This document shows, one piece after another, positions 16,628-27,100 of a DNA stretch of 64,000 bases. The position numbers and the translations under genes were made by a program. The stretch lies in the NCBI GenBank assembly GCA_965205595.1, contig CBDBHI010000012.1:310001-374000 (forward strand). Direction: 5' to 3'. Numbering within the stretch: position 1 is the stretch's first letter; each line of letters begins with the position of its first letter. The notes beneath the pieces were generated by a model. It ran no database searches. It was not told where the DNA came from and was given only the letters and a program-made list of their open reading frames with translations. Origin of the DNA: CATQHP01 sp965205595 (GTDB lineage Bacteria; Acidobacteriota; Terriglobia; Bryobacterales; UBA6623).

Positions 16628-17494
16628 TTGCGTCACGTAATTACAGGGGTGTCCACGGTAGTGCATGTTAGGCTGCAAAAGGTGGCAAAATCTCGTCGTT
16701 TTCGAGTCGCGGGGGCCGCAATTGCGGCCCTTTCGATATTTGCGGGATTACTCGCGGCACAGCGGCTCTACCGCGGGTTGCCGCTTCCACCGGAATCGTC
16801 GCTGATCGCTGAGCCGGAGGACGGAGGCGAACCCGCCGAGTTTTATATGACGCGGATGGCGTACTCCGATCGCCATGCCGGTTTCCAAATGGATAGGAGG
16901 CCGTGGCAGATCGATACACCGGCCGCCGAGAGGCATTTTCTACAAGGCCTACGCCGTTTGTCGGTAGTGAACGCGAACTCAAAAGAAAACTATGTTCATC
17001 CGAACGAGGATAGGTTATTCGACTATCCCTTCCTGTACGTCGTCGAAGCTGGTCACTGGGATTTGACGGAGTTGGAAGTCGAGAACATCCGCGAATTCCT
17101 GCTGCGAGGCGGGTTCATCATGTTTGACGACTTCCACGGAACTGAAGAATGGGAATTTTTCATGCGCGGGATGCGCCAAATATTTCCCGACCGGGAAGTG
17201 AAAGACGTCGCATCGCACGATGAAGTTTTTCATGTGCTCTATGACCTGGAGCATCGAGAACAGATTCCAGGCGTACAGATGCTATACAGCCGGCGACCCT
17301 ACGAACGCGATGGGAAAGTGCCACAGTGGCGTGGGATCTATGACGACGACGGCCGGTTGATGGTGATGATCAACCACAACATGGACCTGGGTGATGCCTG
17401 GGAGCACGCCGATTGGCCCGAGTATCCGGAGAGATTTACCGCAATGTCATACCGGCTTGCGATCAACTACATCATCCACTCCATGACGCACTGA
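16628..17494 (+). CDS. DUF4159 domain protein, membrane-anchored
   Basis: A 288-residue protein with one N-terminal hydrophobic segment (VAGAAIAALSIFAGLLAA, about 27-44). The outside domain contains EFYMTRMAYSDRHAG, the DYPFLYVVEAGHWDLT strand, LRGGFIMFDDFHG and MVMINHNMDLGDAWEH. This is the DUF4159 layout, with a Rossmann/GATase-like core of unknown function. The first start is TTG 16628, five bases after ahcY; GTG 16661 is an alternative. The family often accompanies MoxR/VWA genes, which are not present here. The close spacing suggests read-through from the metK operon. Confidence 0.8.
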   Translation: MRHVITGVSTVVHVRLQKVAKSRRFRVAGAAIAALSIFAGLLAAQRLYRGLPLPPESSLIAEPEDGGEPAEFYMTRMAYSDRHAGFQMDRRPWQIDTPAAERHFLQGLRRLSVVNANSKENYVHPNEDRLFDYPFLYVVEAGHWDLTELEVENIREFLLRGGFIMFDDFHGTEEWEFFMRGMRQIFPDREVKDVASHDEVFHVLYDLEHREQIPGVQMLYSRRPYERDGKVPQWRGIYDDDGRLMVMINHNMDLGDAWEHADWPEYPERFTAMSYRLAINYIIHSMTH

Positions 17495-17504
17495 AGTGGC
17501 CGCG

Positions 17505-17804
17505 TCAGCGGAACCGGATCGTGTGAATCACGAGAGCCAACGGCCCCTGTTTCGTCTGGACTATTACACGGTTCTTGTCTTGTGTTCCGAGTTTACCGGG
17601 AACGACCTTCGCCTTGTGGAAATCTCCGACGTGTAGAGTCTGCTCTGGATTCAGTTTTTCGTAAGTGGCCTGCACCTCGGTATTGTGCATCGGCAACAGG
17701 AGGGTCACGGCGCCGGTGTCGCTGTTTACTTCGACGCCCTTAACGCGCAGGGAGTCTATATGTCCGGCGGCGAACAGTAGCGCGACTAAAATGGCTGGCA
17801 GCAA
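17505..17804 (-). CDS. Small exported protein of unknown function
   Basis: A 99-residue product starts with a signal-like segment, MLPAILVALLFAAGHIDSLR, and is otherwise a beta-rich polar domain (EVNSDTGAVTLLLPM, VVPGKLGTQDKNRVIV). I do not recognise it. It ends 10 bp from the DUF4159 stop in a convergent arrangement, and it lies immediately downstream of the phage-like operon, so it marks the left border of that block or is its last gene. Confidence 0.5.
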   Translation of the reverse strand: MLPAILVALLFAAGHIDSLRVKGVEVNSDTGAVTLLLPMHNTEVQATYEKLNPEQTLHVGDFHKAKVVPGKLGTQDKNRVIVQTKQGPLALVIHTIRFR

Positions 17805-17820
17805 AAGGTTTTCCGTTCAA

Positions 17821-19044
17821 TTAACGAATCATTTGGCTGCGACGTACGCCGTTTGAGAGCGGCAGCCGATAGCCAATCATCGAGAACTGGTCAAAAGCCC
17901 ACAGGACCACGGATTCGTGACCCTCCTTGTGGGTGAGCCGGCGTTCCCAGTTCCAGGGTTCGGCTGTACTAAAGACCCCAATCAGATGAGCGCTGCGATT
18001 TCTCGCGAATCCCTTTGTGAATGGGAACTGGATTGATTCGACCGACTTATTGAGATTGAAATCGCCGGTGTACGTGAAGTTTTCGGTCTTGAGAACTTCA
18101 AGGTGAGAGGGGGTCCAGTCGTCTTCGGGATAGTTCACCACTCTGGTTAGCGTGTGGTCGTTGACGTCATGCGGGTTGAGCACCTCGAACTTGGCGCTCG
18201 GGTAGGTTGCTTTGACGAAGTCACGAATTGTCTGCGTATACGTCCCTATCAGTCCGGGCAGAAACGCGGCTTCCTCGGGGAACCCCGTTAGGCTGTCGTC
18301 GTTGCTTAGAAAGACGTTCATCGCACGGCCGTGCTGGGATTGAAATTCAGAGGTTGTGTAGTCGTCGTAGAACGTCATTCCGGCCGGCGTCGGGAAGTAC
18401 CACCACTGCACCTCGCCAAACTGCAGGTATGGGGTTAAGCCGGCGGCATCTTGGAGGTCCGCCATTTCCAGATAGACCTGTTGCCAGTAGGTGATCGCGG
18501 TCGGCGAAAAATTGGTTTGTACGGCCGGGGTGTTGAGAAGAACGGGGCTGCCGTCTGGATAGCGTTGCGCGATCCCCGCTGCAACGGACGGGTCGCCGTG
18601 AGAGAGTTCCGTACTGAATCCTGCCGTAACGGCGATCCCGTAGGAATCGAGTGCTGCGAAGTATGCCTGGTGCCAGTCTCTCGCGGCGCGGTTGGTCCGG
18701 GGCAGGGAAGTGGTGTCAGTGAACCACGGTCCGTCAACTCCGCCGGTTAGGGTGGGGTCGGCTGCAACTGCCTGGAACGCTCCCGTCGAGGGCGACGCCG
18801 ACAGGGAAATAGCATCGCCGGCTGTGCCGAGCAGTCGAGCCGTAATCGTCAGGACGTTGCCTACCGCCGCCGCCCATACGCCGGTCGAGCCGCTCATAAG
18901 AAACTCGAAATGTTTGGCGATGGAATCGTTCGTATCGGTGCTTAGCGTCAACCGAGAAAAGACCGTTCCGTCGACCACGACCTGCACGTTCTGGCTAAAC
19001 GTCGGTGTGCCCTGAAAGGTGACTGTGCTCGATGCGAATTGATT
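17821..19044 (-). pseudogene. Tail fibre-like protein, C-terminal part (separated by IS256)
   Basis: This is the 3' part of the gene whose 5' part is 20493-21979. Joining the two at the 8-bp duplication aattgatt gives a continuous frame (...NPANQ-FASSTVTFQ...) of about 900 residues. The N-terminal part of this piece is a beta-rich repeat, and the rest (from about WFTDTTSLPRTN) resembles a TIM-barrel glycoside-hydrolase-like domain, with YGIAVTAGFSTELSHGDP, LQFGEVQWWYF and a long C-terminal sheet. Such domains in tail proteins bind or cut surface polysaccharide. GTG 18987 could start a separate product, but there is no good Shine-Dalgarno. Confidence 0.65.
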
Positions 19045-20492
19045 GAGCTAGTCCCAGTCGTAGTTGAGGGTTGAGGAGCGGCGGTGTAGAGGGGCATTGT
19101 ACTAGGCGACTTTCGGTTCGGCGGAGTCGGTTGGATTGAGGACGGCTTCGAGCATCCAGAGATCCTTATAGCCCATGATCTTGCGGAAGTTTTTCTCGGT
19201 ATCCAGGAATGCCGCCGCCGCCCAACGGCGCACCATCGAAGCATCCTTCCAGCGCGTCACGCGACGTGTCCTCCGCCGCACGCCGGCGTTCGGACTCTCG
19301 ACGATGTTGGTCGTCGCCAGACAACGATGCAACGACGGCGGCAATCCCAGGCGATTGATCGTGAAACACTCCTCGAGACCCTCGCGCAAACTCGCCGCCG
19401 CCTCGGGCCAGTCGCCCGCGTACCATTCGGCCAGCTTCTTGAGCCGCGCTTGACCGTCCTTGGCTTCGAGCCGCCAGGCCGCGCGGATTGCCGCTTTGGC
19501 CTGATCCTGTTCGGCCTTCGGCAGCCTGTCGAGAACGTTGCGCAGCTTGTGGGCGCGACAACGCTGCACCGGGGCGTCACCAAAGATTTTGTGCACTGCC
19601 GCGCGTAAAGCCTTCGATCCATCGAGTACAAAAAGCCTCTTTTTCGCGGGCGAGACTCCACGCTCGACCAAGCCTGTCAACAGGTCCTCGGCCGCCGCCG
19701 CGTTCTCCGTCGCCGCGTGTTGCAAGCCCAGTACGTGCTTGTTCCCTTCCGCGTCCACCCCCACGGCCGCTAAAACCGTGTGTCCCGAGAAAATCAGGCC
19801 GTCCACGTAGATCACCAGCAAGTCCACGTCATCGAAACGGCGCGCGAATAGTTCGTCGATTTTCTTTTCCGCAGCCTCGATGGTGTCGCGACTTATCGCC
19901 GATTTAGACACGCCGACGGTGTCGGCCATTTCGCCGATTACTCCCGCATACTGACGCGTCGAGACGCCTTTCATCAAGATATCCAGCATGCGCGAGCCTA
20001 GCCGCTCGTCGTCTTGCAGGGATTCGTAGGCGGGCACTTTGACCTCGCCGCCGGAGCGTTTGCGCAAGCGCGGCTTGGCCACCCGCAGCTTGCGATCGCT
20101 TAGATTCACGCGGCCCGATTGCCGTCCCCAGCGCAGCACGTCGCCGTCGCGCTTCTTGCCGGGTTGGGCGAGTTCGCCTCCGGTGACCTGCTGGGCAGAG
20201 AGTTCGAGCACGGCTTGGATGGCGGCGCGGCCGGTGACGTCGATGACCTCGTCGACGGCTCCCTGGCATTGTTCGATGAGTTCGACGAGGGGCAGCATGA
20301 GCTGCGCGTTTTGGCTGAGCAGACGCGTGAGCTCCTCGGGCCTCAGCCGCTGCTGCTTGGCGGAATCAAGAATGTGATACGGTTTCTTCACGGCGGTTCT
20401 CCTTTGTGGTTAAAGATTTGCTCGATTCTCCCAGAGAACCAAGCTTGAGAACCGCCGGCCCTTTATCCCCCAACTGAGCTCGGGACAATTTC
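19045..20492 (-). mobile_element. IS256-family insertion sequence
   Basis: A 1448-bp element flanked by an exact 8-bp target duplication, aattgatt (19037-19044 and 20493-20500). The ends are imperfect inverted repeats: gagctagtccc...agttgaggg at the left against gaaattgtccc...agttggggg at the right. Eight-base duplications and one long mutator-type transposase are typical of IS256. The element sits in the tail fibre gene, and removing it together with one duplication copy restores that frame exactly. Confidence 0.93.
19102..20391 (-). CDS. IS256-family (mutator-type) transposase
   Basis: A 429-residue transposase. The N-terminal DNA-binding region (LSAQQVTGGELAQPGKKR) is followed by the catalytic core with DDE residues in LLVIYVDGLIFSG (about 189), LFVLDGSKALRAA (about 255) and ATTNIVESPNAGVRRR (about 365), plus the conserved CRAHKLRN motif (C-x2-H) after the second Asp. 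Length and motifs are complete, so it is probably active. It starts at the ATG near the right end of the IS, preceded by aaggag on the coding strand. Confidence 0.95.
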   Translation of the reverse strand: MKKPYHILDSAKQQRLRPEELTRLLSQNAQLMLPLVELIEQCQGAVDEVIDVTGRAAIQAVLELSAQQVTGGELAQPGKKRDGDVLRWGRQSGRVNLSDRKLRVAKPRLRKRSGGEVKVPAYESLQDDERLGSRMLDILMKGVSTRQYAGVIGEMADTVGVSKSAISRDTIEAAEKKIDELFARRFDDVDLLVIYVDGLIFSGHTVLAAVGVDAEGNKHVLGLQHAATENAAAAEDLLTGLVERGVSPAKKRLFVLDGSKALRAAVHKIFGDAPVQRCRAHKLRNVLDRLPKAEQDQAKAAIRAAWRLEAKDGQARLKKLAEWYAGDWPEAAASLREGLEECFTINRLGLPPSLHRCLATTNIVESPNAGVRRRTRRVTRWKDASMVRRWAAAAFLDTEKNFRKIMGYKDLWMLEAVLNPTDSAEPKVA

Positions 20493-21979
20493 AATTGATT
20501 TGCTGGATTGTACAGTTCGTAAAAAAGAATTGCGCCGGCGTAGTGATTAGCACGTCCCTTAAAGCCGAGCATGTTGAGATTCCAAGCGACGCGCTCGGGG
20601 GCAAGAACTAGAGAATGATCGGTATCCCAGTCCGTCGCGGCGGTTTCGTTGTCTCGCGGAGGTTCAGCTTCGACCGTCGTCACGGCAATTGTAGCCTCGA
20701 TGGAATCGAAGTAGAAGAAGCTGTCGCCGGACGCTACATTTGCGCCGGTAAGCGTCGCTTCGACCGTGTGACTTCCCGCGGGATATACCCCTAAGCTGAT
20801 GCGAGCCAAGTAGTCCTCGTCCGGCACGTAAAGATCGAATGCCTGGGCAGGGCCGGCGTCTACCGAAACGTCGATTTGGCCTGCATTGGCTGTATAGCGC
20901 GTTCCGATAAACAACTCGTGAGCGTAGCTCGATGAATAGCTGAGGGCTGCCTTGGAGCCGACTGTTGTTGTATGGCGGATCGTACTGCCGGAGAAGTTTC
21001 CATGGGCGGCGGTCCACGTACCGGTGTAGCTAATATCGCCGTCGTCTTCAACTCGGTGACTCTGAATGCCCGCTAGGCTGTAGGCGCGATTCGTTCCGGA
21101 CACGCTCCAACTGGAGTGCTGGACGGAGAACTCGCTGCGGGAGAAATCGCCTGGCTGGAGATCGGCGGCATACGTCCAGCGCATTTTGCGCACGTTTGTG
21201 GTTGGGACGGGGTTTGAAGACGTGTCGAGCAGATTGCCGAAGTCGAGACTGACCTGCCATTCGGATGGCGATGCTCCGCCGGACATCTGTTGAGCGGTGG
21301 GGCTCCAAGTTTCGGTCTGCGCGCCGGAAACTGTAGCAACGATTCCAAGTCGATTGCCGTCGGCACCGGCGTCTGAATTCGTCAGCGTCATCGTACCCGC
21401 GCCAGTGTCGTGTGTGGCGGAGACCGTAGATGAAAGCTCGTTGATGTCGAAGTCGAGCGCTGCAAGAACCGAGGCGATCGTGTCGGCGGCCAGGATGGTC
21501 CGAAAGTAGTTTTCCTCTTGCCAGGCGAGCTCTACCACGTCACCTGTTGTCAGCGTGCCCGATAGAGTAAAAACGGCCTGAGCGGGTATAAATGAGCCGG
21601 TGATTGGCGTCGCGTGATCGACTATCGGGACGCGATAGATTTGCTCGGCGCCACCAACATCGTCCGCCCAAACTCGCAGGTACGGCCAATCGACAGTCGG
21701 GAATAGATCGGAGTCGAGAGATATGCAGTTGGTACGCAGTTCGTTGTACGTGAGTGTCAGACCGCTGAGGTCACCGTCGGGCAGATTCCGCAGCTTGGGA
21801 TGTTCATAAACGTTGTTGCGGTTCCATTCGACTACAGTCCAGTCAAACTGCTGTCGCCAGGTGCCCGAAACGGTGTAACCGGTTGGAGAGGCGTCGCTGA
21901 TGGCTGCGATCGCCGACGGCCGGAAAAAGAAGCACTGTAGGTCGCGGTCTGGGCGGAGCTTTTCGATCGATTCAGGCAC
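20493..21979 (-). pseudogene. Tail fibre-like protein, N-terminal part (interrupted by IS256)
   Basis: The first 493 codons of the fibre gene. The product starts MPESIEKLRPDRDLQCFF and continues as beta-sandwich modules (LTLTYNELRTNCISLDSDL, IRVPIVD-type strands, a SLGVYPAGSHTVEATL carbohydrate-binding-like module around 385-430). It ends in ...LYNPANQ where the IS256 element was inserted; the reading frame then runs 45 codons into the IS and stops at 20366. Position after the hub gene, the large size and the modular beta structure suggest a receptor-binding fibre. It cannot make the full protein now. Confidence 0.65.
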
Positions 21980-22003
21980 TGAGATCCTCGAATTGAAATG
22001 AAC

Positions 22004-25000
22004 CTAAACGCGGACGGTAACGGTCAGATCGCTGCCGGGAAACTGCGAGCCGACGGCGGTAATATCGAGGCCCAGATGTGAGCCTGACTGAAGGACCGGC
22101 AACGCGACCCCCGAGACGGAACTGCTCGCAATTAGTCCGTCTAATATCGTCACGGTCGTCACCTCGACGTCATCCTGGAGGACCCGAACCGTAAGGTCGC
22201 TACCAACCGGCGCGCCCTTAACCACCGCGAAGACGTCGCGAATAGAAACCGCCTCCGGGACATTCACGAGAGGTACGGCGTCAACCAAAACGCCCATGGG
22301 ACCTTCTAGCTGGAAGCTGAATTGGCCGCCGTGCAGAGTGCGCAGCCCGCCACCCACGAGCTGGGTAAAGTTTGCGGTACCGACGGTACTTTGGCCAAAC
22401 AAGTTGGTCAATACAAGTTGCGCACAAGAGATGCGAATACTTGGCATCCACTCAGCCTGTGCCCACGACCCACCCGCCACCGTCCCGAAAAGGTTCTTGT
22501 CGAATGGCACAACAACTGTGCGTTCATCGAGATGGAAGACCTTGCTAGAGATCACGTGAGCCGCGGCGACCGTATCGCACTGGGCGCGATCGACGGTGTA
22601 GTCGAGTCCGCCGTTCTGAATGTCGGTGACCTTGAGGATCTCGCTGTCAATTTGAATCAAGTCGTCGATGGAGGCGCCGCCGGCGAACGTCAATGTGAGC
22701 GCTGTGTCGGTGTCAGTTATCGTCGCCGCTAATTCAGTGAGCGGTTGCCCGGCCAACTCGTTGTATGAATGGAGCGTAAACGTGCCGGACTCGATTCCCT
22801 GCGTATTCTCAAGAATCGAGAAACCGATGCCGCCAAACTCGACGTTGCCATTGCCAAGCGTCGCGAGGCCAAACGTCGGTTGGGGCGGAACGTCTACGTC
22901 AGTTACACCAAGGCCACCGCCAGCGAGTGACGATGCCCAGCCCTTCGAGGGATTCGATGTTCTGAGCGTTCGCAGAGCGGCCGGTAATTTGTACGATATC
23001 GTCGCGACGATTAGGAATTTGGAAACGTGCTGGGCTCGTTCGGCTTCGCCCGCCAAAATGCCAAGTGCTGGCGCTGATGACGAACACCGTACTGGCGTCG
23101 GGCTCGACCTGCCATTCGCGAGTAACGAACACGGTCGTGGCATCGTTATCGCGAATCGCGCGCTCCTGTCCTGCTCCTTTGCCTCTGATCAATCGAACGG
23201 TGCGGCCAATCGCCTCATCCGGAACCAATTCGAGCTGCGAACTGCCGACGGAATCCGGGCCAAATATGGAAGCAAAGAGTTCATCGTTCGTTTCGAGCCG
23301 CCAATAGAAATTCGCATGGTCGTAGTGAACGCTTGGCGCCCCCTGCGTATCGATGGCAAGCCCGGCGTCAAGAAAAGTTGTTGCTATTGTTTGCTCGAAA
23401 GCGATGCGATTCAGAGTCGACGGCAGCGCTCCGCGATAGACATTGAACGACGTCGTGTTGGGAGTGAAGCTTAGGGCGTTAAGCGTGACGGTGTTCGTCG
23501 ATGTGCCCGCCGGAATTTCGGCGCGAACGACGAATGAGGGGTTAGATTCCAGTCCGTCCGCATCCACCGCGGTTACCGCGTAGTAGATCGTTTGGTTCCC
23601 TTCGATCGTCCCACCGGTAGCCGCAACCGTCGGCTGTAGGCTAACGATCGGCACACCTGCCGCAAGCGACTGGCCGGCAACGGGAGGCACAAATGCGACC
23701 TCGACCTCGATCAGTATCGCGCCGTCGGTTCCGGGTGTCTGGTACTCGGTGATTCCGAACTGCGGGTCTCCAAATTCGTCGAACTCGGATCCGTATAGCG
23801 GATCCGGAAGAGTCGGCTCCGCACTGACCGGTCGAAAGCTCGGTGGGAGAAGCGATAACTGTCCGTTCGTGTCTTGATACCACGCGTCGTTGTGAGTCTG
23901 GGCAGTAATGCGAACCGAGCGATAGTTTGGCCCGGGCTCAATTCGCAAGATCCTGAAGGGCTGGTCGACTAGGCCTTCCTTGATGTAGGTGACGGCGATG
24001 ATGTCGCCAACCGTCTGGCCAACTCCCTTTACGGAGGTCTCGAACTCGATAAAGCGATTGCCCTCGACGGACTTATCTAAGAAAAACTTGAGGGTGCGCG
24101 CCGCCTGATCGAAAGTCGGCAGACCATCAACGATCAAGCGACCCGTTAGTTCCTGACCGGCGCGCGAGATGTCGTCGCTGTCGACCAGGGCTAGGCTGTC
24201 TTGCTGGAACTCATTGAAGCGGTCTGAAAATTCAACAGCGAATCGGTTCGGTGTATCGATGGTTGGCCTGGAGAACAGACGGATGCTGGGCGAATCGTCG
24301 TCATTTCTCAGAATCCCCGACGGCAAGCCGGCGACTGAGCCATCTGTATAAACGTAGGCCGGCCATCCACCGTTGAGTTGGGTTAAAGCATTGGATCCGG
24401 TCGGCTTTACGGGCTGTTGAAGAAGTATCGTGTTCTCAACTTGCGCGGAAAGCTTGCCGTTATTGAGGTACGTCAACCGCAAGCGAGCGTTGTTTCGGAT
24501 TCCGCGGATCACGTCGGCCGCCGAGCGGCGGTCTTTCAAAACTGAGTTCAACTCGAAGCGGGGAACCGAAACCGGGTTGCCTTGGTTGTCGGTTGCCGCG
24601 ATCGTTTGGTCACAGTAGTCCGCCGCGGCTCGAAAACTCGGCAGGTCTATCTCGTCGAGCTGCCAGCCGGTACGCCGCAGCACGTCCAGGAGTATCCAGG
24701 CTGGGTTTTTAGCGAACGAAAACCCTTCGGAGCTGCCGAATGAGTCGAAGCTTTCGAGTCGCAGTCCGTCAAGCAAAACCTGGACCCGAGGCAGAGAGCG
24801 TCCATCGCTAATCTGATTGGGGACCACCACCGAAAGCGCCGCCATGCTGCCATAGGGATCGCTAAGGGCTTGCCCCCCCGGGGTTGTAAAGTTCAGATTG
24901 AACCCACCGATGCGGCCGCCATCCGCGAACAGGTTCCACCAACCGGTCGCCGTAAGATCCTGTCCCGAAACTCCAATCGGGATCTCAACTTCGTTCACGA

Positions 25001-25922
25001 CGACCTTGTGAATTCGCTCGATTTGCCCAAGTCCGAGTAGGACTTCGGTCCGCGTCAAGTTGCCGTCGTTACGGGCGAAGACCACCGGCGGCGTCATCCA
25101 AGACGTGCCGTACGTGATTGGAACGAAATCGTTGTACCGAGCTTCGTTGACCGATATCGCAGAGTCCGAGCGCTTTTCTCTATGTCCGCGTACGGTGATG
25201 CGGGGCGGAACAAACTCGATTCCCCCGAATCGCCGGGTCGTGACGCTCGCTGCGTCCGCGTCAAACATTCCGCGCGCAATGCAGTCTTCGCGAGTAAACC
25301 GGCAACTTGTGAACGGCAGGCCGTTGTCGAGATTTCCAACGCCGCCGACCTCCCCGGCTGAGTATCCGCAACGGTGAAATCGAGAGAAGCTACCCTCGCT
25401 GCCACCTGACACTGCTTCTTGGCGCTCGGAGGCGGTCGAGGGAAAGTCCCACGGGCAGCGACGTTGAATTCTAACGGTGGGCAGCAACACACGCTGCATG
25501 CTCATGCGATTGAGAGCCGAGAGTCTGAGTGATCGCTCGCGTATATCGTCGGGCGGATTTAGTAGCCCGCGAAAGACTACTGCCTGTTCGCTAGCGGCGA
25601 CATCCCCTTTCAGATCGTAAAAGAGAAACGTCGCGGTTACCTTCGATCCCTTGAATCCGACCGATGACTCGATCTGCGACATTGTGGAGTCCGAATTCGC
25701 AAGTGTAAAGCTGATCCGAGGAATGCCGTCGATTCCAGAATCGCTGCTGCCTTGAACTTCGAAGAAATTGTGGCGAAGAACCTTCGCTTCGTAGATGTTC
25801 GAATCGACGGTGACGCGGTGGGTGCTCCAGCGCTTGACCTGCGTATCGGGCAGTTCGATGTCGAAAAGAACTAGCGGTGTCTCGGTGACGCTGAGTTCCT
25901 TTAAGTTTGCGATGGTGTCCAT
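22004..25922 (-). pseudogene. Tail hub/tip protein, frameshifted near its last quarter
   Basis: The first frame (25922 to stop 22899, 1007 residues) starts LKELSVTETPLVLFDIELPD, like tail-tip attachment proteins. It holds a Cys-rich region around 155-225 (CPWDF, FHRCGYS, FTSCRFTREDC), a hub core (DQPFRILRIEPGPNYRSV, about 640) and an FN3-like module (about 750-810). Around 22915-22925 the sense moves to another frame, which continues GGGLGVTDVDVPPQP to a stop at 22004 with about 305 further residues. A one-base insertion or two-base deletion at cgctggcggtgg explains this. The intact protein would be about 1305 residues. It is the counterpart of the large central tail proteins (megatron/gp15 type) that touch the cell surface. 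Confidence 0.7.
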
Positions 25923-26698
25923 ACGATTTGGATTACTCCCGATTGCCGATCGAGGCCCGTGACCTCGCGAATTAGCGTGTCTTGATCAAATCGAGCGTTG
26001 TGATAGAGCCCAGACTGTTCCTTGGTTTTGCGGTAAGCCGACGGTGCCGGTTGTGCCTGGATCTGCGGTCCGTAAATGAACATGTCCGAGCCCGCCGGCA
26101 CGAATACGACGAATCCAACCTGCGGCGACGCACTTGTGAAGTTTGCGGACACGGAATACCGCCTCCACTGATTGCTGCCGTCGATGGCAATCTCAGCCGA
26201 TTGCACACCGACGTCGTTCACTCGGAGCACGCCGCCAGGTTGGTCACAGCGCGCCCAGACACTGCCGTTCAGCCGATAGTTAGCGGGGAGGAGAACCACC
26301 TGAAATACGGATAGGAGCCCCCCGCCACCCGTAAGCTGAATCGCGCTGCTTCCGCCGAACGGGTCCGGCTGACTGATCGTCGCGCCTAGACCGGGATCAA
26401 CTGTCCAGACCGGCTGCGTAACGTCTTCCGACCAGGCCAGTAAGTTAGCGCCCGGCGCGGGGAAACTAAATGCGCCGAGCTTTCCCTCCGACGCATCGAA
26501 TAGCGTGCTAAGTGCCGACCATTCCGAATCCGTTAGCTCAGAGAGCTCGATCTGCCACGCTCGGCGCTCAAAGTCGACATCAGCTACGGGACTAACCGTC
26601 GACCCTGGAAGGCGGTCCACTAGTGTCCGGAACTCATGCTGCCGCTGAAGCGGGTACTGCGCGATTGCGCCGCTATTTAATTGAGGAAATGTACTCAT
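25901..26698 (-). CDS. DUF2460-like distal tail protein with inserted carbohydrate-binding-like module
   Basis: A 265-residue protein. The start, FPQLNSGAIAQYPLQRQHEF, and the core RAWQIELSELTDSEWSALSTLF...GAFSFPAP match the shape of the shorter neighbour 26695-27051. Between about residues 92 and 225 a beta-sandwich is inserted (NLLAWSEDVTQP, YRLNGSVWARCDQPGG, QWRRYSVSANFTSASPQ), like the CBM-type modules of phage and bacterial proteins. It then resumes with ARFDQDTLIREVTGL. It overlaps the hub gene by 22 bp and the upstream gene by 4 bp. In gene transfer agents DUF2460 proteins form the distal tail ring. Confidence 0.6.
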   Translation of the reverse strand: MSTFPQLNSGAIAQYPLQRQHEFRTLVDRLPGSTVSPVADVDFERRAWQIELSELTDSEWSALSTLFDASEGKLGAFSFPAPGANLLAWSEDVTQPVWTVDPGLGATISQPDPFGGSSAIQLTGGGGLLSVFQVVLLPANYRLNGSVWARCDQPGGVLRVNDVGVQSAEIAIDGSNQWRRYSVSANFTSASPQVGFVVFVPAGSDMFIYGPQIQAQPAPSAYRKTKEQSGLYHNARFDQDTLIREVTGLDRQSGVIQIVWTPSQT

Positions 26699-27051
26699 TG
26701 GTCCTTTACAATCACCATGCGCGCCGCCCCATCAAAATCACCCCGTTCATCCACAGGGAGCGCGTCTTGATCAAATCGACACATCGGGACGACGCTTCCG
26801 GTTGTTGGGTCTTCGAAGTCAAAAGCACCAAAGCCACCCCTTTGCTCATCAAAAAACCGCTCCACTTCGTCGAGTTCCATATGAGTTAGTAATCGAAGGT
26901 CCACGACCCAGCGTCGAACTTCACCCGGACGGTCTCGGAATCTCTGCTCCGACAAATCAAGGAACTTCGCGACACGAGTTTTAAATGCCGAGGCGACAGA
27001 GAGCGGATACTGCGCCGCGGCACCGGTCTTTAGCTTTGGGAATACTGCCAT
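26695..27051 (-). CDS. DUF2460-like distal tail protein (short paralogue)
   Basis: A 118-residue protein: FPKLKTGAAAQYPLSVASAF, RRWVVDLRLLTHMELDEVERFF, GAFDFEDP, then CRFDQDALPVD. These match the start, middle and end of 25901-26698 in the same order, so the two arose by tandem duplication, and this one lacks the inserted module. The ATG of the next gene overlaps its stop (ATGA). The likely role is a distal tail or adaptor ring at the tail tip. Confidence 0.6.
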   Translation of the reverse strand: MAVFPKLKTGAAAQYPLSVASAFKTRVAKFLDLSEQRFRDRPGEVRRWVVDLRLLTHMELDEVERFFDEQRGGFGAFDFEDPTTGSVVPMCRFDQDALPVDERGDFDGAARMVIVKDQ

Positions 27052-27100
27052 CGTTGCTCGAAACCCCTTACTTGTTACCTCGTCGCACCGTGCCTGTCAC

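Noticed and set aside
18985..19044. GTG 18987 as a genuine start of a separate tail protein
   Set aside because: The frame continues upstream to the IS256 border and joins the fibre gene exactly at the target duplication.
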